A DNA stretch of 64,000 nucleotides from Amphirosellinia nigrospora (lineage: Eukaryota; Ascomycota; Sordariomycetes; Xylariales; Xylariaceae), in the NCBI GenBank assembly GCA_004123355.1, contig SCHM01000004.1, positions 5,669,017 to 5,733,016 of the forward strand, read 5' to 3'. The translations under genes were made by a program, and so were the position numbers. This document shows positions 26,150-37,800 of this stretch, in pieces. Each line of letters begins with the position of its first letter. The stretch's first letter is position 1. The notes below the pieces were generated by a model that saw nothing but the letters and a program-made list of their open reading frames with translations, was not told where the DNA came from and searched no databases.

Positions 26150-26250
26150 AAGAAATACTACAAACGCCATTTCTAGGCCTATCACGCGGAGAATCTCCCT
26201 AGGTCGAATAGACCCCCAAAACACTAAAAACACCATTTCTAAGCCCATCA
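26150..26250 (+). repeat. 50-65 bp imperfect repeat, 2 units, GC-rich island
   Basis: Two units share ACACCATTTCTAAGCCCATC (first unit ACGCCATTTCTAGGCCTATC) and both end CGA(ATAGA)CCCCC. An open frame on the minus strand (26,117-26,383) runs through them, but the repeats themselves account for it. Confidence 0.75.
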
Positions 26251-26334
26251 CCCTAGAAATCGACCCCCATAAGCCGGCTAATACGCCCCTTGTGGCACCT
26301 GGCACCCCTAGGCACCCACCCCAACACTCTAGTA

Positions 26335-26560
26335 CCCTTATAAGGCTATCACCACTCCCGTATTTGGTGTTCCTGTCACCCACGTGAGTAGTAAGGGTGT
26401 CTATGACCGTAGATACCCTTAAAGCTATTGTAACCCCTATATTTGTTGTTTATGTCTGCCACGTCGGCGGTGAGGGTCCTTATAACCGCAAATACCCCTG
26501 TAAAGCCATTACTAACCCCGTATTTAGTAGAGGGGTTAGCCACGATTTTATCGGTATCGG
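26335..26560 (+). repeat. 80-bp minisatellite, about 2.5 units, hardly RIPed
   Basis: Unit 1 is 26,381-26,459 and unit 2 is 26,460-26,540, each starting CACGT and containing ACCGNAGATACCC or ACCGCAAATACCCC and then CCCCTATATTTGTTG or CCCCGTATTTAGTAG. A partial unit lies before and after. Open frames on both strands (26,376-26,594 minus; 26,397-26,621 plus) are by-products of the repeat. Confidence 0.85.
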
Positions 26561-28577
26561 TGTTAGTTATATAAGTTTTTGTTCTTTTAACCATATTAAA
26601 TTTATATTTAACTTGCTTTAAGTTTGTTTAGCTTTAAATTTATATTCGCTAAAATTTATAACTATTTTAGGGCGTAATATAACTATTTTTAAGCTAGCGA
26701 TAATTTATAGAAGTTTAAGCTTTTAATTATTTATATTTCCGGTGTTTTTGGTTTTTTATAGCATTTTATCTAGATTATTTTTTTTAAGTTATTTTTTTTA
26801 AATTATTTCTTTAATTATTTTTTCCCGAATTATATTTTTTTAAGCTATGTTTTTTAGTACTGTTTTAATATTATTAAAGTTAGTTAACCGTGGTTTTTTA
26901 ACCAAGTTATTAGTTTAACCTAAACTTAATGTATAAAAAAAGCTAAGCTTTAAGTTAAGTAGTAAAAACGTTTTAAGTATTGTTATACTTTTAGGAAAAA
27001 TATATTAATTTAGTTTTATAGCCGTTATATTTTTAATATAGTATATTTTATAATAATATTTAAAAGCTATAATATTAATAGCGTTATAAATGTTTGTTTT
27101 TTTGCTGTTAAATTGTTATAAAGTATTATACGGTATAAATATACGTATATAATGCGTTAAAAAATAAATCGAAAAAAGCTGCGCGTTAAAAAAGTTATAA
27201 AAATGCTTTATTAAAAAGATATTATTTATAGCACTAAAAGTTTTTCCTATATATTTTAAATTATAAGCGGACTATTATTTGTTAGCTTATTTTAATTACC
27301 TTTATTTTTTTTATTGCTTTTATTTTAGCTGCTATTATAAGAATAAACGGAAGCATATATTTAAAAAACAATATAGTAGGCCTAAACACTAGGGCTAATA
27401 TAACTGTTTAAGCTTTATTATTAAAATAATATTAGCAATTAATATAAAAAGGATAGGAAAATCTAGTATAAAAAACTAACCGGTTTGTTTTCTTTAAATA
27501 TAATATAATAATTTTTACTAGTAAAAGGTAATTCTTTTTAAATTATAGGTTTAACTTTTAGCTACGTTTAAGTTTATATTTTCTATATTATTATTATTAT
27601 TTTTACTATTTTTATATTAGTAAAATAAAGCTAAACTTAGATTGTTTTATTAAACGGGGTTTTAGCGTTTTTTAAAATAATGTTAAATTATTTTAAATCC
27701 GGAAATCTTGTATTTAAGGGCAAATATTAAAGGTTGTAGCGCTAAACGGGCTAGGGAAATTAATAAGTATATTTATTAAGCAGTATAAATTAGTTTATAA
27801 AGCTATAAAATAAAATAACGGACGAACAAATTTTCTAGATGTTTTTTTAGTAATAAATTAAGTAGTAAATTATAAGTTTATAGCTAATAATATAGTACGT
27901 TAGTATTTTTTGTTTATTAATACTTGGTTTAAAAATTAATATAAATTAGTTTAGTTGTTTTTTTATTATAAAGGAAAGGTTAAAGCTTAGTTTAACTAGG
28001 ATTAAAGCGAATATAATATTAGCTTATAAATTATTATTTTAGCAACCGGAATTATTATTATTTTAATAATTAGGATTATTGTTTTTATTTATATGATTTT
28101 TTTTTTGCTTAATTTTATTTACGAATTTAAAGCAAAGGTATAATTTGTTATATATATATTAAAAGTTATTAAGTGGCTTTTTAAAACTTGGTAAATTTTA
28201 GCGAACTAGTTAATAGGTTGGCGATTTTTAATAGTAAAACGAACGTTTTACTTTTTTGATTACGATTCGCTTATAACTGTTATAAATATATTATAAAAAA
28301 AAATAAAGAAAAAATAATATAAAGCAAAGTAAAGTAATATTTAAAGGATAAAATGTTTTAATGTTTAGTTTAGTTAAAAATAAATTATAAAAGTAAGCGG
28401 TTAGCTTAATAATAAGTAAATAAGTATTTTATCGGCTTAAAGCGGTAATATTAAGCGGTGTGTGTGTAAACTAGGCAATTTACGGAGGTTTAAGCTAAAA
28501 TCACCTATTATCCTTAATATTAAAATAACGTGTAAATTTAATAGCTAAAATATAGTTTAAGTATTAAACCTAACGTA

Positions 28578-28770
28578 TTATATAAATATTTATATATATA
28601 AGCATTTTATATATTTTTTTGTATTTTTATATAAATAATTAATATAACTTAATAATAATATAAAAAATTAATTAAAACTAATAAAAGTTATTTTATTAAA
28701 TATTTTTATTTTGTTTTAATATATATACGTATTATATTTAAGCTTGCTATAAATCTTATAATATTATTTA
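28578..28770 (+). repeat. Direct repeat R, right copy; candidate LTR
   Basis: Same orientation as 19,133-19,331: starts GTATTATATAAATATTTATA, contains ATATATACGTATTATATTTA and GCTTGCTATAAATCTTATAA. It abuts the end of the inverted X terminus at 28,771 with no bases between. Both copies are preceded by AAC, one base more than expected of a chance junction, but no convincing target duplication is seen. Confidence 0.65.
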
Positions 28771-29240
28771 TTAAAAGCTTTTTAATTTAAAAGTAAAAAT
28801 GCTTAAGTTTTTAAAAACTATATATTTAAGTTAATAAAAAATTATAGTTATTAGTTATATTAGTTCGTTTTTTTTAATAAGTTATATATAATAAAACTTA
28901 TTATTTTATTTTAATTAATTAATTATAATATTTTATTTTTTATATAATTATATAATTATATTATAAAATATTTAGCTATTTAATTAATAATAATAATAAA
29001 TTTATTTATAAATATAAACGTTAATATATAATATTTTTTATATACTTATTTTATTAATAATAATAATATATTAAAGTTATATATTATTATTATAATTAAA
29101 CTATAATTTTAAGCTATAAAATAAAATTAAAAAGTTAAATATTATAATAAATAATTAATTTTTATTTTAAGTTAAAAAAACTAACTATAATATTAAAATT
29201 TTTAAACTAATTTTTTAATAAAGCTTTTAAAAGGTTTATA
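28771..29240 (-). repeat. X-family 3' terminal fragment, inner end of right arm
   Basis: In reverse complement this runs from the middle of the X 3' half to the exact X end (AAGCATTTTTACTTTTAAAT, AAAAAGCTTTT). Compared with the left arm (18,775-19,130) it lacks about 115 bp but extends about 215 bp further to the terminus. Confidence 0.75.
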
Positions 29241-30766
29241 TTACTAGTGGTTTTTTTATACGGAGCGTAAAAAAAACTATTTAATAATATTTATATCTAG
29301 ATAAATACCTAGTATATTATTAGTTAAAGAATTTATTATTAGATTTATATAGTAAATTTAATAATAGATTTTTTTTTTTAATTAAGCTTTATTTTATAAC
29401 TTATAATATTTTTTTAAAGTAATGTTTTTACGTAGTTTTATTATAAATATTAAACTATATTAAAAATTATTTATTTTTAAATTTTTCGAAATTAAAAAAT
29501 ATTAATTTTTTTAGCAGCAATTAACGTACGATTTATATATATTTATTAATTATAGCAAACATTACGTTTTAGCGTTAATTTATTTTATATTTTTATTTTT
29601 ATATTTTTTGTAAAACTTTTAAATAAACTAGTTATTTAGCTTTAAAAAAAGCTTAATAAAATATTTTTTATTTTAAATATATTAGTTTTTATAACGTAGC
29701 TAAAATTATTATAAAGTTATAAATATTATAAATTTTTATTAATTAATTATTTTAAATATTTTAGTTTTATTATAAAATTTTTAAATATTTTAGTTTATTA
29801 TTTAAATTTATAAATATATTAATTTTATTATTAAAATAAATTATAAATTATATATATTTTATTTTATTTTTTTATTTATATATAGTTTATTTTATTTTTA
29901 AGTTATTATTTATAATATTATATAAAATATAAATTATAAAATTAAAATAACGATAGTTTTTTTATATATTTTATTATTTATTAAATTAAACGTTAAATTT
30001 ATTATTAAAAAACTTTTATTTAAAAATACTTTGTTTTAATTTTAAAAATAGCTATTATTAAAATAAATATTAATAAAATAAATATTATTATTATTAATAT
30101 AAGCTTTATTAAAAATATTTATAAATTGTTTAATAATATAATTTAAAAAATCGAAAAAAAATAAAAAAATAAAACTAACGTAAAAATAACTAAAGCTAAA
30201 ATTAATATTAATAAAGTTTAATTAGCAATAATAAATTAAAAATTTATAAGGTTTTATTTAAAAAACTAAACTAATATTTAAAATTTAACGTAAAAATTAT
30301 AAATATATTTTTAAAATAATAATAAAACAATAATTTTAAATAAAATCAAATTAAACTAAATATAAAAAAACTATAAAAAAATATTAAATAAATTAATAAT
30401 AAACTTAATTTAATTATATAAATAAATTAAAATTATAACGCTTTTATAAAGTTTTAAAAAATCGATATTATATTTTTATTAATATTTTATTTTTAACTAT
30501 ATTAAATTAATAAACTTTTTATAATATAATAATTAATCTTAATAATATAGTTATAAATAAAAAAAAAACAATAATAATATTCCCGCTTTTATTTTTAATA
30601 TAATAAGCGTAAAATAATATTTTTTTTTTGTTTTTTTTATCGCTTTAAAAATAATATAAAAAATATAAAAATATATTTTTTAATTAAAATAAACAATAAT
30701 AATAATAATAACAATAAAAACAATAATAATAAAACAAGCAACTTTAATAATAATTTAAATTTATTA
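29241..30766. other. RIPed right-arm sequence, mirror of about 17,250-18,770
   Basis: Inverted match to the left arm, for example GCTAATTATTGCTAG at 18,463 against TAGCAGCAATTAACG at 29,511. No gene. Several ATAATAATAACAATAA runs near 30,690-30,740 are simple sequence. Confidence 0.6.
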
Positions 30767-30772
30767 AGTAAT

Positions 30773-30985
30773 TAATAAATAAAATATAGGTAAAATTTAT
30801 ATATTGAAAAAAATATAAGACGAAGTCTTCAAATCTATATGAATTCTACAAGTTTAAATAATATTGTGTGTGTGTGTGGTGCGAAGCCACACGCATAGAC
30901 TAAGCGCCAGCCACGCGGTGGCTGGTGCGCGCCCGCTAGGGCGGAGTGTGTGCGCGTACGCGCACACCCCTTGCCCGCGCGTATC
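30773..30985 (+). mobile_element. 213-bp GC-rich multi-hairpin insertion with 6-bp target duplication
   Basis: AGTAAT flanks the insert on both sides (30,767-30,772 and 30,986-30,991). The left arm has the empty site, TTATTAAATAATAAAGC, at the reverse complement of about 17,225-17,245. The 5' half is AT-rich. The 3' half is a GC island with a (TG)7 run (30,865-30,878) and a chain of stem-loops: AAGAC-GAA-GTCTT (30,817-30,829), GTGTGG-TGCGAAG-CCACAC (30,874-30,892), CCAGCCAC-GCG-GTGGCTGG (30,907-30,925), CGCCC-GCTA-GGGCG (30,930-30,943) and a perfect 20-bp palindrome (30,948-30,967). No RIP is visible, as expected for a repeat too short to be recognised, or for a late arrival. The open frame 30,864-31,055 is not a gene. 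Confidence 0.75.
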
Positions 30986-30999
30986 AGTAATAAAGCTAG

Positions 31000-33558
31000 C
31001 TTTAGCGGCTATAATTATAGCAATAAATATTATTATTATAAAACCTTATTTTTAATTATATTTATAATAAAAAATATTTATAAAATTAAACGTAAAATAT
31101 TAAAGTTTTAAATTTTAATTAAAATAACTTAAAAATAAAAAATCGTTATAAATAAAAAAATATATTATATAAATATATATATATTTTTTAATATATTTAA
31201 ACTATATATAAATTTAATAATATAAAATTATTAAATAATAGCTAAATTTTAAAATTATTTAATTATTTTTTTATAAGTTTTATTTTTTATAATAAAATAA
31301 TAAAATTAAGCTTATTAATTATTATATTTAATAAAAATAAATTTAAACTTAATATTTAAAAAGCTAAAAAAACGTTTTAAAATATACTTTAATATATTAT
31401 AAAAAATTTTTTTAAAAAACTTTTTTTATTTAATATAATATAAAATAAAAATATATTTATTTAATTTATTTAACGTAAACTATAATATACCCGTAAAAAT
31501 AAAACTTTAATATAAAATAATTTTAATAAATAAAATATTATAAAAAATATTTATAATTAATAAGCCGAAATAATTTTAATTATATTTATTTATTAAAAGA
31601 AAAATATATTAAATAAATATATATAAAAAAATTAATAAAATATTATAAATTAAAATAAAAGCAAAATAAATTTTTAACGTTAAATTTTTTTATAACTATT
31701 TAAAAAATAATAATAAAAATTTTTAAAATTATATTTAAATATAATAATTATAAATATTTTAGTTATTATTAATTAAAAGTAAATATTAATTTTATTATAA
31801 ATATTAATATTATTTTAATAAAAATATAATAAATATATAATAATAATTATAATTATAATTATAGTTATTATATAAAAAATAATAAAAAATATATTATAAA
31901 ATAAAAAATAATATATATAATAAAAATAAAAAATATAATAATAATTATAATAGCAATTAAAATTATAGCTATAATTATAGCTATAATTATAGCTATAATT
32001 ATAATAACGATTATAAATATTATTATAATAAAAAACACGATAGCTATTATAATATATTTAAGCTAAATATATGATGTTTAAATAAAAAAATCTAAAATAT
32101 AATATTAATAGAAAATATTATAATAATATTATTTTTTATTATATATTTAGTTTAGCTTTTATTTATTCTAAATATTATAAAAATATAAATTATTTAAATA
32201 TTTTTATTTATATATATAAAAATTAAGCTATATTTTATTAAAATATATAATATATATTAATATTTTTTTATTTATTATTTTTAAATATATATATATAAAT
32301 ATTATATTTAAATATTATTTTTATAAAATAAACTTTTTTAATATTAAACTAATATAAATTAGCTAAAAAAAATATAATTAAAAAATAAAATATTTTTAAT
32401 AATAATTTATTATTTATATAAAATAAATTAAATAAAATCTTTAAATTAAAAATATTTATATTTAAAATATTAAATATAAATATATATAATAAAACTTTAT
32501 ACGTAAATTATAAATATTTTTATTTTTATATATATATTTTATTAATTAGTTAAAACGAAAAATATATAATAATTTAAATATAAATAAAACTATAATTAAT
32601 AATAATATTTTAATACGTTAAAATATATAATAAAAAAACATAAAAGCTAATAATTACTATTAAAAATAAACGGGTAAAAAAACGTATTAAATTAATTAAG
32701 TTTTTTATTTAAAAATTAATAATAATAAATAGTTAAAATTATAAAATATAAAAAAAAAATTAAATTATTAATAAAAAACTATAACTAAATATATTAATTA
32801 ATAACGATTTTTTTTTTTTTATAAAATTATTATTAATTATTATAAAAATATTATTATTTTTTTATTTTAATAATTTTAATATTAATTTTAAACTTTTAAT
32901 TTATAGTTATAAATATATATAAAAATTTATTAAATATATATTATAATTATTATAGCTAATAAAAATATTTATATAATAAATTAAATAAAACTATTATTTA
33001 TTAATTATAATTTTATTTTATAATAATATAAAAATATAATAAATATTATAATAATATAAAATTTTTAAAATTATTTTAATTATTAATATTATAAATATTT
33101 AATTAAAAAATAAAAATATTAAACTAAAATAAATTTATAAAAAATATATATAATAATAATATATTAGCTTATAAAAATTAGCTATAAAAATTTTAATTAT
33201 TATAATAATTATTTTAATAATATTATTAATTAAAATAATTAGTTTAAAATTTTTAATTATTTTTAATTTATTTATTATTATAAATATTAAATTTAATATA
33301 ATATTAATTATTATAATTATTTAATTAATATAATATTAATAAAACTAATATTTATAAATAAATTAATAAATTTTATAATTATTTTTATAATAATATTTAA
33401 TAAAACTAATAATATATATTATTAGTTTTATATAAAAAATAATATTTTATTTTTAGCTATTAATATTTTTAATATTTAATTTTAAATATTTTTTATTAAT
33501 ATAATATATAATTTTATTATAAATATTAAAACTATATTATTATTAAAAACTATATATA
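31000..33558. other. RIPed right-arm sequence, mirror of about 14,700-17,230
   Basis: Inverted match to the left arm with no gene; includes the palindromic AT array at 31,850-32,030. In one plus-strand frame that array reads Tyr-Asn-Tyr-Ser repeats, but the flanking frame is closed. Confidence 0.6.
31850..32030. repeat. Palindromic AT repeat, right arm
   Basis: AATTATAGCTATAATTATAG repeats at 31,960-32,010 after a less regular AT-rich lead. It is the partner of 16,200-16,330 and longer than it. Confidence 0.8.
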
Positions 33559-35147
33559 TTTAAGTTTTATAAAAAAAGTATAATTAAATAAAAAAAAGGT
33601 TTTTTTATTAATAAAAAATTTTTATTTTTTATTTTAAATAGAAATTTTTTTACCTAAATTAAAAACTTTTTTGTTTTTATTTATTATATATATATTTAGT
33701 TTTAATATTTATTTTTTATTATATAAATAATTATAAATTTAATAAAATATATTTAAAGTTAAATATTTATATTAAATAATAATATAATATAAATAAATTA
33801 TAAAGTTTTATTTTTTAATTTTTTTTTATTATAAGTTATATTAAATTTAATTTTATATAAATTTAATTATTTAATTAATATATATTTTATTAAATTTAAT
33901 TATTTAATAATTATATATTATATTAAATATAATTATTTAATATTATTTGTTTAATTATATTTATAATTATTTTATTTTTTTATTTTTTTAATTTAATATT
34001 AATTTAAATATTTATTATTTTTAAATTATAAACTAATATTATTATTATAAACTTTATTTAAATATAATTTTTATTAAATTATTTTTTAAAAAACTATATT
34101 ATTATAAAATTAGCTATTATATTAACGTAATAAATATAGTAATATTTTATAAAATATTCGTTTATAATTTTTATTTGTTTTTTTATTTTTATTATAATAT
34201 TTTAAATATAGTTTTTAGGTTTTTAAAAACTTTAAGCTTTAAATTAATTATAATAAATGTATTTTTTAAATTTTCGAGTTTTTTTTTTTTTAAACGTTTT
34301 AGCTAGCTTATAAAGTTTTTTTTAAATTTATTAATAAATTTAAGCTTTTTTTAAAAAATTTTTTTTTTTAAACGTTTTAGCTAACTTATAAAGTTTTTTT
34401 CGGATTATTAATAAGCTTAAGTTTTTTTTAAAAAGTTTTTTTTTTTAAACGTTTTAATTAATTTATAAAATTTTTTTTAAATTTATTAGTAAATTTAATA
34501 TTTTTCGAAAAAAATAAAAGTTTAATATATTATAAAATTAATATATTTTATAATAGCGTTATTATTTAAATTATAAAGTTTATAATTATATTTAAAATTA
34601 AAAATAACTTATAATTATATTTAAAATTAAAAATAGCTTATAATTATATTTAAAATTTAAAATAATAATTTATACTTATTAAAAACTTTTTTAATTTTAC
34701 TTGGGTTAAAAATTGTTTTAAAATTTTAATATTATAATAAGTTTTTTTTATTTAAAATAAAATTAATTATTTGCTATAATATTTAATTTTTTAATTTATT
34801 TTATAGCTTAAAATTATAGTTTAATTATAAAATAATAATATAATTTTAACATATATTATTATTATTAATAAAATAAATATATAAAATATTATATATTAAC
34901 GTTTATATTTATAAGCAAATCTATTATTATTATTAATTAAACGGCCGAATATTTTATATATAGTTATATAATTACGCAAAAAAACAAATAATATAGTTAA
35001 TAATTAAATAAAATAAAATAAGTTTTACTATATATAATTTAAAAAAAAAACAAAATAATATAACGGCAATTATAACTTACTTATTAATTTAAATACGTAG
35101 TTTTTAAAAACTTAAGCATTTTTGCTCTTAAATTAAAAAACCTTTAG
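33559..35147 (+). repeat. X dispersed repeat, full copy 2, inserted in the right arm
   Basis: Aligns from TTTAAGTTTTATAAAAAAAG to AAGCATTTTTGCTCTTAAAT and AAAAAACCTTTA. Left-arm positions 14,660-14,700 give the uninterrupted site, so this copy arrived after the arms separated. The flanks share TATT on both sides (ATATATATT before, GTATTAATATT after; empty site TATATATTAATATT), a possible 4-5 bp target duplication. It has three 78-bp units (34,270-34,510). Confidence 0.82.
34270..34510 (+). repeat. 78-bp tandem repeat inside X copy 2, 3 units
   Basis: Three units with TTTTAAACGTTTTAGCTAGC, TTTTAAACGTTTTAGCTAAC and the RIPed TTTTAAACGTTTTAATTAAT, separated by T-runs and ATTAATAAATTTAAGC. Confidence 0.85.
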
Positions 35148-36335
35148 TATTAATATTAAAAAATTTTTTTAAGCTTAAGTTTTTAAAAATATATTTTATT
35201 TTAAATATTAAAAAATTTATAAATTTTTTTAAAAATATAATTAATAATAATATTTATATTTATATTAAAAAAGCTTTTAAAATAGCTAAGTTTATTAAAA
35301 TTCTTAAAGCTTATAATATTTAAATAAATATAAATAAAATTAATATTTTTAAAATAAAATAATTTAAAATTTTTTTATTAATAATTAATAAAAAATAAAA
35401 TTAAATATAAAAATTTATTTTTTTAATTAAAAAAATATAAAAGTTTTTAATAAAACTTATAATAAATTTTATAAAATAAATTATATAATTTAAATAAATT
35501 AAGCTATATTTTTATATATTTTATATTTATTATTTAAAAAAAATTTATAATAAATAAAAACTAAATAATTATTATTTATATAATTTAATAAAATTATTAT
35601 TTTTATAATAATTTTTTTTTTTATAAAATAAAATAATTAAAAGCTTTTATAAAAAAGTTTATATTATTTATATTAATATAATTAGTTTTTTATTAATTTT
35701 TTTTTATTTTAATTATAAAAATAAATTTATTATTATTAATTTTATAATATAAAATAATTTAATATTATATTATTAAAATATATAAATTTTTTTAATTATA
35801 TTTAAAAATATATAAATTTTTTTTTATTTTTATTTTTATTATTATTTTATTAATAATATTATTATTTTTTTTAATTTATTTAAAAAATATATATAATATT
35901 TAAATATTATTTTTAGTTTATTTTAATTAAAAATATTATTATATTATTAAAAAAGTTTTTTATTAATTATTTTTTTATTAAAATTTATAAATTTTATATT
36001 AATATTTTAAAATATTATTATTAAACGTATATAAACGTTTAAATAATTTATATTTTTTAATAATTTTTAAACTTTTAAATAATATTTTAGCGTAAATAAA
36101 TTTTTTTATAATTTTTTTTTATTATATATAATTAGCTAAACTTTTATAAAAATATAAAATAGTTTTATTAGCTAAAAATCGTTAAAAAAAATAATAAATA
36201 ATAACCCGGGCTATTATAAATATTATATATAAATTATATATTATATTTTATATTATTAAAATAGCTTTTTTTAACGTTATATAAAACATTATTTATTTTA
36301 AAACTATATTTTATTATTATAATTTAAATTATATT
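35148..36335. other. RIPed right-arm sequence, mirror of about 13,503-14,660
   Basis: Inverted match to the left arm, for example AATTATATATAATTAGCTAA near 36,120 against the reverse order at 13,690. A short GC remnant AACCCGGGCT lies at 36,202. No gene. Confidence 0.6.
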
Positions 36336-36339
36336 TTAT

Positions 36340-37385
36340 ATTTATAAATTAATAAATATTCGAATAAAATTTTAACCTTATAATTTTTTATATTAAGTTA
36401 AATTTTAAATAAAAACTAAATAAACTTATATTTTTATATAAATATAATTAATTATATATTTAAATTAATATTTATTATATATTAAAACTAAATATAGTTT
36501 TTTAAATAAAAAATAATATTTTATATAAACTATATAAAAGCTTTATATTATAATTTATTTAAATAAATATTATATAATAGTTTTAATAAATTATTTAGTT
36601 ATAAAAAATATTATTAATTAAACTTTATTAAATATTTTTATTATTAATAAAGTAAATAATTAGTTTATTAATTTATTTATTTATTTATTATAATATAGTT
36701 TTTAAATATTTTATTTATTAAAACGTTTTAATTATATTTTAAATATATTAAATTAATTTATAATAATATAAATATTATAAATTTAAAAAATAAATTAAAA
36801 CGATTATAAAAATTTATAATATTAAATATTATATAAAATATAATAAAATATATTATAAAATAATAATAAATAATATATTTAAGTACTATTTTAAGCTAAA
36901 ATATAAAATAAATTTTTATTATAAAAAAATCTTAAATAAACTTTATTAAAATTAAGTTTATAAATTATATAATAATAAAAATATTATTATTTTTTTTAAA
37001 ACTAAATATTTATTTTTTATTATAAATAATTTAATTTATAATAAATATAAAAAGATTAAATAATTTTACGTTTTATATATAATATTAAATAAATATTATA
37101 TATTATATATAATAAAAAATATTTTTTTAAACTTAATTATATAAAAAGCTTTAAAACTATAATTAATTTATAAAAAATTATAATATATTAAAAAATACTA
37201 TAAATATTATTTAAAATATAATATTAATTATAATAATATAAAACTAATAAATAATTTATATTTAATTAAACTTAAAATATATTATTAATATAAATAATTA
37301 TAATTAATTTTATTTTATTATTATTTTTTATTAAATTATAAAATATTTTATAATAATTAAATAATTTTAATATATAATTATTATA
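36340..37385. other. About 1.05 kb present only in the right arm
   Basis: The left arm jumps from the end of the RIP-spared segment (13,490) to sequence matching 36,335 within about 13 bp, so this block is either an insertion here or a deletion on the left. It is almost pure A+T with no array, open frame or recognisable terminus. Confidence 0.65.
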
Positions 37386-37387
37386 AA

Positions 37388-37600
37388 ATCTTTGCTCTAG
37401 CTAAATTTAATAACCCGGTGGATCTTTATAGTATTTATTTTTTTTTTTTTTACTTTTATTTTTGCGCTTTTTTTTACGCTACGCTAAGTTTCCTGGTAGC
37501 TTTTTTAAATATTTATATTAAGGATTTTTTTTTACTTTTATATAAAGGGTAAAGGTAGCTTTAGCGTAGCTCTACTTTTTTATTTTTTAAAGCTTTAAAA
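37388..37600 (-). other. RIPed counterpart of the left-arm terminal segment
   Basis: GCTCTAGCTAAATTTAATAA followed by CCCGGTGGATC at 37,393-37,423 is the RIPed mirror of 13,440-13,490. GTAGCTTTAGCGTAGCTCTA at 37,554 mirrors 13,098-13,118. About 200 bp of the left copy is missing between them. Confidence 0.75.
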
Positions 37601-37800
37601 TAGGTAAATTTAACTTATAAAATATTTAAATTATATATTTTAGCTATATAACTTATAAATATTATTTAAAAATATTATTTTTTAATATATATATTATATT
37701 TAATAAATATAATAAAAAAGCGGTAGCGAAAATATAGGCGTATAAGCAAAAGCGTAAGTATATAAGCGTAAGTATTAAATTTAATAAAATATATATTATT
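37600..37800 (+). repeat. 0.2 kb segment shared with 41,235-41,460
   Basis: GGTAAATTTAACTTATAAAA to ATATAAGCGTAAGTATTAAA also occurs, same strand, inside the 40,924-41,465 insertion. The left arm has unrelated sequence (12,885-13,075) at this place, so this segment replaced it or was inserted with a deletion. Confidence 0.7.

Larger units (their letters stand above)
25806..28577. other. Weakly RIPed spacer stretch without a recognisable gene
   Basis: Composition is noticeably richer in G and C than the flanks and CA/TG are present, so this part was hit less by RIP or arrived later. The 27,700-28,380 plus-strand frame reads Val-Val-Ala-Leu-Asn-Gly-Leu-Gly-Lys at 27,735, which recalls a P-loop, and has a hydrophobic run near 28,030-28,130. 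That frame carries about 16 stops in 230 codons, close to chance, so I do not call a gene. GCGGTGTGTGTGTAAAC at 28,454 is a short TG run. The minisatellite island 26,150-26,560 lies within. Confidence 0.45.

Noticed and set aside
26117-26621. Three open frames on both strands in the GC island
   Set aside because: They follow the internal minisatellite repeats; Gly/Val/Leu-rich content mirrors the repeat and not a domain.
27700-28380. Possible NLR-type P-loop (Ala-Leu-Asn-Gly-Leu-Gly-Lys) and membrane segment in one frame
   Set aside because: About 16 stops in 230 codons is near the chance rate for this composition, the P-loop spacing is incomplete, and no following motif was found.
30864-31055. 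63-codon open frame over the hairpin island, with Cys/His/Arg-rich start
   Set aside because: It spans the border of a small insertion and the old RIPed flank and reads through the palindromes; no homology is evident.
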